NCBI RefSeq assembly: GCF_000003815.2
Contig: NC_049994.1
Coordinates: 13,193,039-13,253,038, forward strand
Length of the DNA: 60,000 nucleotides
Source: Branchiostoma floridae
Taxonomy: Eukaryota > Chordata > Leptocardii > Amphioxiformes > Branchiostomatidae
Direction of reading: 5' to 3'
Part shown: in pieces, positions 36,331 to 49,032 of the stretch
Layout of the letters: each line of letters opens with the position of its first letter
Position numbering within the stretch: position 1 is the first letter of the stretch
Position numbers and translations under genes: made by a program
The notes under the pieces: model-generated
What the model was told of the DNA's origin: nothing
Databases searched by the model: none
The model's input: only the letters and a program-made list of their open reading frames with translations

Positions 36331-38319
36331 CTGTGAAGAAACATCTTACAGTGTACACCTGTGCATTTGTCACTTTTGATCTTGGTTACCCGTTTGCAAC
36401 AAAAGGTCTTACTTTTGCATTGATTTAAAAATATCCCAGGATAAATCTTAGCCATTCTTTCTACTTTATCGATTCGGTTTTTAACGTATCACAATATCTA
36501 ATACATGTACATGATACCTACCTACCTACCTAGTCCCTTGACCTCCTGGTCGCTGGGAGGACAAGGTAGCCAACATGTACCCATCAATGTTATTATAATA
36601 CGATGTGTCTTTAGTGCAAAATAAAAAGTCAATATTCAGTAATCTCTCTAAGAATACTAAAACAAAGAGTTCCCTTTACATAAAGAGTTTACGTAAATGA
36701 AGTAAATTCAGTTACGTGATTTCTTAGGAAAGGCAACAATCCGATAGACCACAAGGACAAATCTTTAGTAAACGTGCATTATCTCATGGTACTAAATGTG
36801 GGTACCAGCCTTGAAATTACAGCTGCAGTAATCTGGTAACATTATTATGGGCTAATTAATATTAATTAATTGAAATAAATGCTTAAAACAGCCTTGATTA
36901 GTAAAATGAAACTCAAATTAATTGTAGCTTTTGTATAACTCTCAAATGAAAAACAGATGATAAATCAACGATAGTGTAGCGCAGTTTGCTTGTACGACCG
37001 TCTCGTAACAACCGAGTGTTGGATCCCCTTACCCCACTGCTGTACTTTATTTCATACTATTTCACATTGTTTTATCCTTTGTCTATTTTATTTTCAGATG
37101 ATGATATTAGCTCTGCTAGAGTACATCATCACTGTGTCTTGTTCACTGATATGTATACCAATAAAACAAACGAGTGCAAAGACACGTAGGTTGCTGTGTG
37201 AGTTGACCTCATGATACTTGACACACGTACCACGCGTTCCACCCACCCACTCTCGTGTCCAGGATGCACAGGTGCGGTCTCCCCTAGCAACCACCTGACT
37301 GTCGCCCGGGTCTGACGGCAGGTATGCCCGGGGACCCCACACGGTCTCCGCAATAATAATAATAACATATGATGGATGCTTTTATCTGCACTGTCAACAG
37401 ATGTGTGTAATTAAAACGCGAGGAACGACGAGTGAGCTACAAACAAACCGGGTAACAGGGGTTAAGTCAGGAAATGGAAAAGGAAAGTCATAGCTGGGAA
37501 CCCTTCTGTTGTTGTGAGTCCCCGTAAGCCGAATAAAGTGATGGGGCTAAACATGGATTATGGAAAAAGGAAAAACAGGGTTTAGGCAAGCGTGGAGGAT
37601 ATGTTGTCTGGCGACCACTTTATTCATTTTCATTTTATCTACTGTAGAATACGTAAGTAGTTAAGGAATAATATGAAATGATTTAGATTTGTACTATTTC
37701 TTTTTTTTGGTACTTTTAGAGGTTGGTCGGTTGCTTGCCTGCGGAGTGGGCTTGGTTTATTTTTGGGCCGTTTCCTATGTCCTGTCCTGTAGTTGCTATG
37801 CTTGTATTATAGTGAGAGTTGGTCCTTCGGGAGCAATTTTGGTATTGAAAACGATCTACATATGCATGTTACTCTCATAACGAAAGCACATCAAAGTGGT
37901 GTTATCGAGGACTTCATAAGACTGCCTTTAACACCTGAGTATCTGAAGTGTACGCCTCGGACATTGCTGATGCTGCATTGGTAGGTTCGTGGTTTTTTTT
38001 TTTCAATGTGGCGGTCTTGCGGTACTGGCGTAATCATCAGACTTGATGTTACATAACTTACACATGTAGAGTGTTATCAGCGGGCTTAAAGCCTTCACCT
38101 TCGGTTGGTCTGTTGTTGATTACGTCCTCGATGTGGGGGGTCCGTTGTTGACCATGTCCCAGCCCGCCTGATGACCTCCATGAGGGTCCTCATGTTGACC
38201 GTGGCCGCGCCAGACGGTCCCCAGCCCGACCCTGGGAGGCCGGCAGTACCCACAGATTAGTCACCGCACGCCCGCCTGCTGTATACACCTGCATTCCGCC
38301 CGTTCCTCCAACAGTAGAC

Positions 38320-38334
38320 GTTGCCATGGGTTAC
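38320..38334 (-). promoter_or_regulatory. RFX X-box consensus (3-base spacer)
   Basis: On the minus strand, GTAACC-CAT-GGCAAC fits GTNRCC-N(0-3)-RGYAAC. It lies in a GC-rich patch. Confidence 0.4.
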
Positions 38335-39185
38335 CACAGGTGAGCTTCGGAATCTCACCACCTGTGTTCTGTTGTCTTTTTAGTGTTTTTTGTTTCTCAC
38401 ACGAGGAGTTTCTATTTTTGTTGCCATGCTTTTGTCTTTCTGCAATCATTTTATCATCTCCATTTCCGTTCTAATTATAATTTCTGTCATTTATTAGCCC
38501 CACCGTCTCCTCCTCTTTTCATTCTTTGTTTTCTCTTCCAGTTTCCTCTTACATCCTCTCCTTAATCCAGATTTCTACGATGTATTTCTTTCTTTGTCAA
38601 TATTTGTTCTGTGCTGTAGAGGTTGACTTTGGCCCTCCCTTCCGTCTTTCCCACAATTACATTTTTCACAAACATACTTTTGGCCACTTCATCACATTCC
38701 TAGCGGTCTTTAACTAGAACAATGTTCGGCTTAAGTTCGTCTTATCGATAGGTACCATTAAGTGGTCCCCGAAACTACTAAACATGTCAATATTACATTG
38801 ACTTGAGTGCATTGATTTTACAGTGTTTATTGTAAATATGTCAATTATACTTCACCCATTTGTGGACCCCTTCTTGGTTGGATATATAAGTAGTAAGAGA
38901 AATTAGCCTGGTTTGAAATATGATATGAAATACGAATTTCTGGAGACATAGAAGAGAAAGACATACAAAGAGAAAGCTGATTCTAAAATTCAAGCCAAAT
39001 CAGGTCAGATTATGTGTGTTAATCTCAATTCTTGTCAATTTCTTAGCATTATGTATATAGTCGGATGCTTCCTCAAATCCCTGTTCATAGTTTTCATGAG
39101 CCTCCACCAGACCGATCCTGCGGGGTGGTAGAATTTCGAGAAATTGGAGAGGTGAGTGAGTGTACGCTAAGGTTAACGTGGCCAG

Positions 39186-39265
39186 CCAACTCCTCTGGTA
39201 GCAAAACTCCCCTGGCAAATTAATCTTTCTGTAACAGGCAGCGTAGTCTGTCTGGTAGAGACTAG
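39186..39265. repeat. Dispersed repeat (AACTCCTCTGGTAGCAAAA family), copy 1
   Basis: Shared with 54193-54268 and, more weakly, 51325-51390: CAACTCCTCTGGTAGCAAAA, CTGGCAAATTA and GGTAGAGACTA. No ends were identified. Confidence 0.6.
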
Positions 39266-39544
39266 TTTGATGACTCGAGGCACCCCTCTTCGTGACCTCT
39301 TGACCCAGTTGTCCGTCATGACCTGGTAACCAGAATAATGTCGCGGTATGGCTTGCCTTACCACCAGCGGAGCTGAAGTGGCCGGTCTGGGTCTGGTCAC
39401 CAGATGACATGTCACCTACCTTGTCAGGTGTGTGTTTTCCTGAGTCTATAGCCTGGCAAACACACCCTGGCCGCTGGGTTTAGTCAGCGATTCCGTAAGT
39501 CCACACTGACTTAATTTTATGATGACATCCGCGCGCGCATTCAT

Positions 39545-39570
39545 TTTCGCCCCCCCCCCCACACACACAA
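39545..39570. repeat. Poly-C/(CA)n tract
   Basis: Run of C followed by ACACACACA, simple sequence. Confidence 0.9.
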
Positions 39571-40665
39571 AAGACCTGTGACCACATGTCACCCAATAGT
39601 ATTCCTCTTCAATCAGACTTTTATGCTCACGAGGGCAAGGGGGCACATGGTCATGGCATGGACCACGGTACACTTGTTCCCCATTCTTTAAACATGAATG
39701 GTGATAAAAAATATTATTGAAATGGCTTACTGCAGGTGACCACAAGAAAAACTAAACCTAGGAAAGAATGGACTGGATGTTTAGTCATGTGGTTTAGCAG
39801 CATTTGGGTTGCTGGATTTTCCTTTCTTTTTGCCCTTGAGCATTAGTTTTTGGGTCTCCAAAGTATGTCATCCATAAATCAAGTCAGTGTGGCCTAACCG
39901 TGATTCAATCATTACTTATACTAGTATCATTTTTGCCCCCCAGAAGATAACAGACAGTCACCGAATTGTTTGGTGTTGTAACTTCTTAGTCGTGAGTCCT
40001 GATTAAAGAACTTATTAGCCATTTACCATCGTGATGTAATTATTCACTGTTTACTAATACTAATACTTTGCATTGTCTCTTTTGCCGTCATTATATTGTG
40101 ACATTGAGCTCCAGTTTATAGGTATTTGACGTCGGTGGTATTTACATGTTGTTTGGTGTTTAGAAAAGTTTGCCAAGTCCTTGAAGAAGAACTTTGAACC
40201 TTGCAGCAGTAAAACGCAAACTTTCTACAAGGTCAGCAACTCCTTCAAGTCAAATTAGCCAACCGACAGTTCAAACAGATTATCCAGTGGTAGATTACTG
40301 ACCAAACACGTCCACACTTAGCAGAGTTAACGTGTGGCCATTTGTGTCTTTGGAGAACGCGATGTCTACGTATATATAGAAAATGATTCATCATTGGCAC
40401 ATGTCAACGATAGGATACATTACATGCATATGGTTAAGTTTGTACAATTTTGTGTCAGCCTCAGCACTCATTTTCCTCTTATCGTTGTCATAAGTATATT
40501 TGATGATTTTCCTGTTTTTCTTTTTAGATTAATCAAGGGTACTATTTAGTCCTATTTTCATATTTAGTAATTTTCTTTCCTTGGTCGTATCTTCTGGCTC
40601 TCCCTCTGTCTGTATAATAGTTACTGTAGGCTTGTCGACCGGCTTTAAAAATACTTCAAAGAACT

Positions 40666-40683
40666 TACATACATACATACATA
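40666..40683. repeat. (ACAT)n tail of the non-LTR element
   Basis: ACAT units directly follow the 3' end of the minus-strand RT ORF (it reads as ATGT repeats on the element's strand). Several non-LTR clades end in a short tandem tail instead of poly-A. Confidence 0.6.
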
Positions 40684-40695
40684 ATTCATCCGGTT

Positions 40696-42693
40696 TTACA
40701 CCGGTGAGGTACAGTCCGAAGCACAAGATTTCCAGAATGATCTGTCCTTCATGGCTGACACTAAACTTGGCCCTGACAGTCCAATGTCTCTTTCTATCAT
40801 TGTCTTTAAGGTAATGTACGGTCGGCCAACTCTGCGCCTTCCTTCTGGTAGCCAGTCCATTAGTCTCCCTGCAGGCTCGTTCCCACGAACCACGTGCCCT
40901 GCCAGGGCGAGTCGGCGCTGCCTCACCACAGATGAAATGGCTGGGAGTGGACCGTATAGTTGCTTGTTGGTTAAACAGTCTCTCCATGAAACATTATACA
41001 CCTTTCTCAACATTTTCGTATAAGTACCATCCAATTTTTTGCTCTGTGCTGCTGTCATAGTCCATGACTCACAACTACACAGTAGAATGGACTCAGTACA
41101 TGCTTTAAACACTTTGGTTTTTGTGTGCTTACTGATGGGTGCTTTCCATATCTTTTGTAAGGAATGGAGAGAACTCCAGGCTTGAGCAATCCTACATTCC
41201 ATATCCTTCTCAGAATTGGTATAGCCACCAAAGTACTTAAAGTCTACTACACGCTCGATTTCAGAACCGTCGGAAGTAGTTAGTTGCTGGGAAGATGATG
41301 GGTTTATATGCATGTATTTTGTTTTTGACGGGTTCAAATATAAGCCGATGGCCTGACATGCCACTTCTACTTTGTCTAACAGGATTTGTGCAAAAACTAA
41401 TGAGTTTTCCAAAAGGGCAATGTCGTCTGCAAAATCGATATCGGCGAGGACTTCTGCAGGGTAGCGACTACTACGCCGACGACGGAGTGTAAAACCATCA
41501 GTGTCTGAAATCGAGCACCTTAACGCGTAGTCTAGACATATAATGAACAAAAATGGAGCAAGAGGGTCCCCCTGCAGTACACCAGTATCAATGCTAAACA
41601 TGTCAGTTTCTCCATCTGGAGTGATAACAACTGCGGATGTATCTCTGTACATAACTGCTATAGCATTAACAATGTCTTTTGGAAACCCATATGCCTCTAA
41701 GATCTTAAACATTTTACTACGGTTAATACAATCGAATGCTTTGCGAAAGTCGATAAATACTACGACAAGCTCTTTGTCAAAATTCTTTAGCTCTTCGACA
41801 ATGCGACGCAGCGCAAGTATGTGTGAAGTAGTAGATCGACTTTGTCGAAAACCATTCTGATTAGGGCGTAGGATTTTATCAATAATAGGTCGGATCCTGT
41901 TAAGCAGGCAGCGGTTATACACCTTACATGCAGTTTGTGATAAGGAGATACCTCTATAATTGTTCACAGATCTAAGGTCCCCTTTCTTTGGAATTGGAAC
42001 AATTCCGGATACTCCCCATTCCTTTGGACGGTTTCCATTGTAGGTGCCATTGCAGAACTGGAGTAGGACTCTCCTTACTTTGGGCATAGTCCAGAATTCC
42101 AGGGGTAGACCATCGAGGCCAGAGGCCTTTCCATGTTTCATCTGTTGTACAGCCATGTCCACTTCTTCTTGAGAGAATTCTCCACTTTTGAATTCCAAGT
42201 TGATGTCCACCACTTTGTTGATTGGTAGTGTGTTTGTTGTTGATTCTGTGTTGGAATTTAAAAGATTCTTGAAGTGGTCTTCCCAAGTTTTTAGTCGATC
42301 TTCCCCGTCGATACAAACCACACTATGTGTCTTCTTGCCAGAAATGTTTTTTACAAGTTCCCAGGCATTCCTTAAGTTAGAGGGAACTGTTGGATTTTCA
42401 AAACCATGTAGAATTTCGTTGATTCTTTTGTCCTCATGGCTGTCAAAGGTTTTACGTAGCATGGTTTGTGCTGTTTGTGTGTTACGGGTTGTGGCTCTGA
42501 GTGTTGCCTTGCGAGCTGCAACCACTGGGTCAATGTCCCGGGTGGATTGGGGTTTACGGGGTTTGTTTGGAAGTAGTTCAGCTCCAACTTCAATGGCAAT
42601 TTTATTTGTATTTGTGAGTTGGAACGTTATACAATACTTATCAAAGAACTTATCAAGGACAATATTAGTGTTAATTTTTATATACGACGACAT
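40696..42693 (-). mobile_element. 5'-truncated non-LTR retrotransposon with an open 665-codon reverse transcriptase
   Basis: One uninterrupted ORF encodes a linker and a complete RT domain. Motif A is VVVFIDFRKAFD (D315), motif B region GVLQGDPLAPF (371-381) and motif C DFADD (D423/D424), so the catalytic aspartates are intact. A C-terminal extension has GHVVRGNEP...GRRRVGRP and DRSFWKSC, a tail shared by many animal endonuclease-RT proteins. The upstream apurinic endonuclease domain is absent, as expected from 5' truncation during target-primed insertion. The annotated Met (42693) is only the first ATG after the truncation and need not be the native start. The element ends in an (ATGT)n tail. 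The clade (Nimb/RTE-like) is uncertain. Lack of stops suggests a young copy. Confidence 0.93.
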
Positions 42694-43563
42694 TGCTTCG
42701 ATTCTAACAGCCTTTGAACACTATAAAACTGATGCAAGCGTGTGAATAAAAAGATGCCCATATTTTGACAGTGATCAGCAAAACCCTTGCCCAACGCAAC
42801 CCAACCCTGCCCGGCCTCAATAGTGATTATGCAATGACTTTCGGTGTTTGTGTACATTTTGTAAATGTTGTCATTTTGCTGTATCAACATTTATGTAGAT
42901 ATATCAAAACATCGTTAAAGTTTGAAATGCCAATTTACATAAGTAATTGATCAATTAAGAATGTATTTTGATAGTTTGACGTTTCAAATAAACTCTTATA
43001 TATTCCTGTTAAATAATACTGCTGTTTAATGATTACCTTTCCAATGAAAGGTTCCATCGCGGGGATTGCCATTAGCTCTGAGGGTGGGTCATTCACATGA
43101 CTTTATAAGTTTTGACCACGGATTTTTAGTTAATAACATAGGCCTCTCTGAAAGCTAGAAGCCTACTTTAGAAAACATGATCAGTGACAAAAAAGCTTAC
43201 CGGGAAGAAATACTCCAAACCCGATACCCCCAGACCAGAATAGAACGTTCCAACTCACAAATACACATAGTTTACAACAGTACGTATCATGACCCAGTTG
43301 AGACACATTCACCTATGCAAGGTTACTTCCATTGTTCTACAATTGACCAATTATCTTTAAACATTGAAATACACGTGTACGTGGACATATAGTAACAGTT
43401 AACTATAATATTCTTTACGTTTTATACCATTGTCGGTCAGAATGTTTAAAGTGGCCAAAAATTGCATATATAACACAACACACACTCACACACGCATATA
43501 CATACACAAAGACATAAACCCATACCAATATAAACTATCACCAAATGCACTGCGTCCCTTCGC

Positions 43564-43577
43564 GTTGCCACGGTAAC
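43564..43577. promoter_or_regulatory. RFX X-box consensus
   Basis: GTTGCCACGGTAAC, an exact GTNRCC-N2-RGYAAC match, 168 bases from the next X-box. Confidence 0.5.
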
Positions 43578-43731
43578 GCAGACGACCTGAGCCATGTAGA
43601 GTGAGTACTGTAGTCGCTGACAGCCCGCGGTGGGGTGACAAACAGGTCCGAAGTTCAAGTGGTGCTATTGAGGGATTAATGGTGATATATGGCGTGTTGT
43701 AAACCTGTCGGCGTGCTTCCCACCATGAGCC

Positions 43732-43745
43732 GTCACCATGGCAAC
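43732..43745. promoter_or_regulatory. RFX X-box consensus
   Basis: GTCACCATGGCAAC, an exact consensus match in a GC-rich stretch. Confidence 0.5.
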
Positions 43746-45689
43746 CGCGGAACACTGTCGGACGGCTTTTTATGCCGCGGTGGGAAAATGGCGACGAACA
43801 GACAGGTGGAAGAAAGAGTTGAGAATGCGCCAGCACTTAGAATGTCACATTATGGTGATTTTAGAACAAAGAACGGACAACAAAGCGACGTTAGTGCGCT
43901 GTTCTTGTCCTGTTTGTGCTCTAACTGCGCAGGAAATGGGGTAATTACATAATCTCCTTGACCTCGGTTATTGGGACGTAAGGGCCACATTTGACAAAGT
44001 CCCAAAATAACCAACACAATACTTGACATTCCTGTGTGCATAAAGGGGTCACATTTATCCCATTTCTTGAACAGTGACCTTTAGAACTAGGTATCTCTTA
44101 GAATTGTGATACTTGCCCACTGACAAACAGACATCGAAGGGAACGAAAGACCGCTCGTTAAATAGGTCAAAACAAAGAACAATTGCAACATTACGTTGAC
44201 AAAGATACAATGTAACTTGCAATAGAAGTTTAACTATTTTGTATCATTGTGTTAAAACGTACTGTGGACCTTTATATGCCATTAGATGCCCTGGTACTAG
44301 TCTTTTTTTTTTACAAACATCGGTCTTCTGCTAAATTGACAACTTGCTGACGTTGGCACCATGCTATGTTATCAAACTAATGGATAAATTTTATTTGACG
44401 TTCACCGCAATAAGCAATAACTAACAACAATACAGTGTAATAAGATGTCCAGATTAGAGATACTTGATTGAACACGTGGCGGTCACTTCTGGAATATTCC
44501 AAGAAAATGGAAAAAGAGAACGTCTATTTGTATATAATGTCGGTTGGGCTCATTTGTCTAAATCTTCAAGGGAATGGATAGCAAAACTAAGGTGTGTACC
44601 TTATCACATTGCTTTGTTATATTCACAGTGCAAATGCGACTTCGCTTTTCTGTACAATAACCTTGGATGTGTCAACAAATCAGCTATGTTTAGGTTCCGG
44701 AGTTTCAGACCAGTTTAACACATAATATAGTCTTTTGGCCATAAACAACCATTTGAAATGTGATACAAGGACAATATTCCCAGAATTCGATGGAACATCA
44801 GACGATATTTCGTTATTGAGAATCTTCCCAGTTTAGGTTCCGAAGTCAAAGAGAAGGGGCATTTAAGATATTATCAAAACAGATTACTGTGGACTCCTTT
44901 GTTGATGATGCAAAGACCACATTTCTAACGTGTTAGTAGTAGTGATTTCCTGTGTATACTAACACCAAACAATTCACAGAAGGCACCGTTACCTCTCCTT
45001 GAACAAACACGTGAACTTGAATGAAGCGAACATGCGCCTGTTTGACTTGGTTAGGTGGGGTGTGTTTGATATTTGATATAGAGCTCAGTCAAAGCAGTTG
45101 TTGGAGGAAAGACTGTTCAAACATCCACATCGGGTGATGCTGTGTCACTCTGCAGATGTATACTAAAAGTAAATTATGCTGTCTCTTACTCAGCCATAAA
45201 GTAAACGGTGACTTACGACGGCGTGGGCACATTCCACGTAGACTGTCGTACGATTTTGATACGATTTCTAAGCAGACTGTTTGACAGTGAGAGAAGCTAA
45301 TAAGGCAGCATTTTTTCGGTAAAAGACTTTTGTACAACAATCCCAAGAATGCCCCTGTAAATCGATCATGCATACTACGAATATGATGGGGTCCAAGGAG
45401 TGGTATTACTCACTCTTAGAGAATATTTCTACTATTAGCAGCTGGAAAATTCTTATTATATTTTTCCTGTCATTGCCATTAGGATGCCTTTGCATTTTTT
45501 GTTGATAAGAAATTCATAGAGATTGAAAATGTACATCGACATCGTAAGTATACATAGATTTCTATCTGCCATTTATATTAGGAAATTTTATTCTAAGATA
45601 ACATATATTGAAAGTGTATGTCAATTAGAAACGAGATGAAAGGGTCAGTGAACCAACCAACCATTATAATAGTTAAAACCCAGCGTAAG

Positions 45690-45788
45690 TGACGTCACGT
45701 CACGTGACCTATGAGTGACAGGTTTGATGAGGTCAGGGGTTATCACTTGTCCGACCTGTCGGTGACTTATCGCCGTTTGTAGCGATAA
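45690..45788. promoter_or_regulatory. Candidate regulatory patch: CRE, E-box palindrome, paired GATA sites
   Basis: TGACGTCA (45690-45697), the palindrome GTCACGTGAC (45699-45708), TTATCAC, and the inverted pair TTATCGC (45767-45773) and GCGATAA (45782-45788). Function is inferred only from site density. Confidence 0.4.
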
Positions 45789-47392
45789 CAGAACATCACC
45801 CGGCAACCTCACGTCTGTCTTGACGCGTGCACACCTGCGGGTAACGTCAGGTGAAGGTGACGACGAGTTCTTACTCAAGAAAAAGTCACGTATACGTCTT
45901 GCGAGTTCTTTCTATTAGTTCGTGCGACATTTTGTCGTGCAACGCTTTTGTCGTAGCATTTGGGTCATACGATTGGGTCAGCCGAGAAATGATACGACAA
46001 CCACGAATGCTGTATAAATGTCTACAGTTTGTTGTACCATCGTATGACGTATCATCAAGATTATATCACAATACACCGCGTCGTCGTCGACTTACATTTG
46101 CCAGGAAAATGTAACGTATTCGTCGTATTACAGCATCCTCAAATATCGACTGTGGTCACCCCAAAAATGGACATAATAATGACAAATTCCTTGATGAAGC
46201 TCAACAAAGACCATATATTTTTCCGATGCTTTATTTTTGACAACCAAGTTGCCACACATAACTTTGCATATACATTCTTTAACATGTTTTTTTTTTTTTT
46301 ACCTAAGTAGTCTTCATATTTTCTTTAACACGACCACCTGTCAAAAAGGAAATGATATTTCAGTAAGAACATGACTCGATCGCTGATGTCTTGCAGTGTA
46401 CAGCATGTTTACGCTACAGGTGTGTTTCATCGCCAATATTCCCAGCCACTTCCACACCTATTCAGCCCTTATTGCCACTTAGTCCGCCCCACTAGGAGGA
46501 AACATTTCCGCACTTCGCGGTAAACATATGTGCTAAATTGCTACTTTGCTCCAACATTTGGAGTAATATCTATAATCTATCATCATATAAAAACTACGTG
46601 CCGTTTCCTGACGCTGAAATACCTCGCTAAGAGCATGGTCACATGCGTCCTACGATGTTCTTACTGTTGCAAACTGAGAGAATTCTTGAGGTATAGTCGC
46701 CCATATGTCGTACAGAACTTGTGCAGAAAAGGATGTCTTTGATCCTTATCTTCAGTTACTTCAGGCTGCTTGAAAATTATTTTGAATTCTTAGTGCGAAA
46801 AAAGTGCCCGCGCCACAACGAATGAGCGTCTAGCAATTTAGGGCCATTTAGTACGTCACAAATCACGTGATCTTCACAAATCAAGTCACATCTTTTGTAA
46901 CGACTTTTACAAGAATAGTTGAAGGAGAAAATTTGCATATGAGGGCAGATCTAGGTACAAAGGTTATTCTTTCGTCCAAAAATATTCGTTGATAATCAGC
47001 AGTGTATGATATAATAATCAATCATGCGGTGTTGACCAGAGATAGTAACTTTGACAGACTGCGTCACGACCCTTTAATGTAAAATGGCACTCAGCAACTT
47101 TGTTGAAGTACATTGATAACAGCAAAGAAACGTTCATTAGATAGTACTAGTTAATTAGGAAGTAAAGGTAAAGTCACCCTCTACCTAGGTGATTCCTTGT
47201 GTTTTTTTCTTTCAATTGCAAGCACATTGGATCACCCCTAATATTCTTAATAAGTGTGTTGTGCTCTTTTGCGTGCTGAAGTTTGATCCTTGTGAGGCTT
47301 GCGCCTGAGGCGCACTAAAATAAAAGGGATACGACAGAATCTACTGCATAAAAAGACTCATTTTCCGTTAGACACGTTGTTGATGTAGCCTG

Positions 47393-47490
47393 AGTACCAT
47401 CCTTCGTAGTGACCGCATGCTTAATACTTTCGCTAGCTTTAGCTTGCTAGCATAAGTATTAAGCCAGCGGTCACTACGGAGGATGATACT
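47393..47490. mobile_element. Small foldback element (~98 bp hairpin)
   Basis: AGTACCATCC-TCGTAGTGACCGC...TTAATACTT..GCTAGC pairs with the inverted GCTAGCATAAGTATTAAG...GCGGTCACTACG-AGGATGATACT. The flanks share the direct repeat TTGTTGATGT(A/G)GC (about 47378 and 47500), a possible target duplication. Confidence 0.7.
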
Positions 47491-48639
47491 AAGACTATTG
47501 TTGATGTGGCTAGCATCCCTGGGCAGTTAAGGTTCTCTTTGCTATGGCCATCTGTTGGCCAACTTTCTCAAACACACCAACATTATCTGCTCGTTTGTTC
47601 GCTCGTAAATATGTCGGTGGACTTCGGTGTCGTTTGGTCAATAGCAGAGTAATGTTTCTTCTCACTACGGCGCGAAAATAACATGCATATTACGATCAAA
47701 AACAGATATGTTTAGCTATCAATGAGTATTAAGTCTATCTTAAGTAACATGAAATGAAATGAAATTACATTTACATGAATATTTCTATTGGTTCAAATCT
47801 GCGTGTCGACGCAGATGACTGGCTATTCGCATACATGTGAAATCTGTTGATGTTGGTGGGTTTATCAATTGTTTGAATGAACTATATTGCAGAAATACCT
47901 TCGACTTACTTACTGGGCAGTCAGGTTTGGATACAGGTGGAACCTTAAAGTAAATCTCAAGTATGTGACGACTCTGTAGCTTATAACTGCAACCTAGAAT
48001 AGCAGACATAAACTCTAATGATGTCAGCGCTGGAGTCCGCATGGACCCAAATTGAATTACGTTAATTGTCATAGGTTAATTCATTAGTAAGGTATATGCA
48101 TTTGTGGCAATTTTGATAATGATGTTTACAGTGTTAAAACATCATCGCAAGGTAAATAGTTCAAGGGCTTTTAAAGATGTTGACATCATCTGTTCATGCT
48201 GGTACTATCTCATGTCAATCATCAAGCACCATGTTTATTTTTTCCTGATGTAATTAGACAACCATACGGATTCCCACGGTCGGGGTACCAACGACATGAC
48301 AAGGGGGTATCATCTATAGGGTCCCGCGTGTCCCGCATACCTGGCCTCCGTATTTCTGGCACTCGCACGCTTTGAAGGTAGTCCCGCCTGGCCGAATAGA
48401 AATAGCGGACTTTGACCAAGTTTGGGATAAAAGCCTAGTATGAGTGGATTGGGCCTAGGAGTATTGCCCGGCCGGCGTTGAGGAAATAAGTCCTCTTGCC
48501 GGCCGACTCCCCTAGCGTACTCTCCCCTAGATGACTCTATTTGTCCAATTGCTACTATTAGACCACCGATCCACGGAGCCTGGTGGAGGCGACTTTGAAG
48601 GACCTTCAAGAGGACCGGTGGCCGTGTGTCGTCTGATTG

Positions 48640-48653
48640 GTCGCCATGGCAAC
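48640..48653. promoter_or_regulatory. RFX X-box next to a CCAAT-type box
   Basis: GTCGCCATGGCAAC, preceded directly by GATTGG (inverted CCAAT). X-box plus CCAAT is a promoter-like pairing. The exon-like segment at 48969 is 315 bases downstream. Confidence 0.45.
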
Positions 48654-48968
48654 GGCTGCAGACATGTCAGGTATCCCGCCGTGTATGATGGGTATGTTTG
48701 GAGGGTTATGGGGTCAGTGACCCCTGCATGTTTCCCGCGCTGCAAACATCAACAAGAAGGTTGTGACCAGGGGTCGACACAAATATACTCGTTTTCATCA
48801 TAGACACTAGAATTACGTATTGTATCACCTTTTATAAAGATGACCGTCGTTTTTACTCTACTTTTATCATCATTGTTTCATAGAAAAGCAAACCGTTTTC
48901 CTAACTATTCCTTAGCATTACCGGCATTTTTCTTTTCATTCTGATATTTGTTACGTATTTTCTTTCAG

Positions 48969-49032
48969 GTCAAGAATTTCATTGAACGGAAAGATAACAA
49001 GGATGTAAAAATGGAACTAGACAGGAGAAGAG
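48969..49032 (+). CDS. Orphan exon-like segment (64 nt), gene unknown
   Basis: A pyrimidine-rich tract ending TTTTCTTTCAG and a perfect donor GAG|GTAAGT bound 64 bases that are open in only one frame: VKNFIERKDNKDVKMELDRR plus Arg and a split codon (phase 0 in, phase 1 out). It is highly charged and probably helical. Phase 0 entry would allow splicing from the XLF-like exon ending at 12517, but no partner exon was found downstream. It may be a real alternative exon, an exon of an unseen gene, or chance. Confidence 0.4.

Larger units (their letters stand above)
21886..40660. other. Gene-free interval
   Basis: No exon chain could be built on either strand. It contains a 120-bp minisatellite, a long imperfect palindrome, degenerate ATCTTCCAATGA-like repeats, small dispersed repeats and GC-rich patches near 27.8, 32.2, 33.2 and 38.1-38.3 kb. 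The 137-codon minus ORF at 32015-32428 resembles nothing I know. Confidence 0.6.
42720..48968. other. Gene-free interval
   Basis: No exon chain was seen. Notable contents are two X-boxes at 43564 and 43732, a CRE/E-box/GATA patch at 45690-45850, and a foldback element at 47393-47490. Confidence 0.6.
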
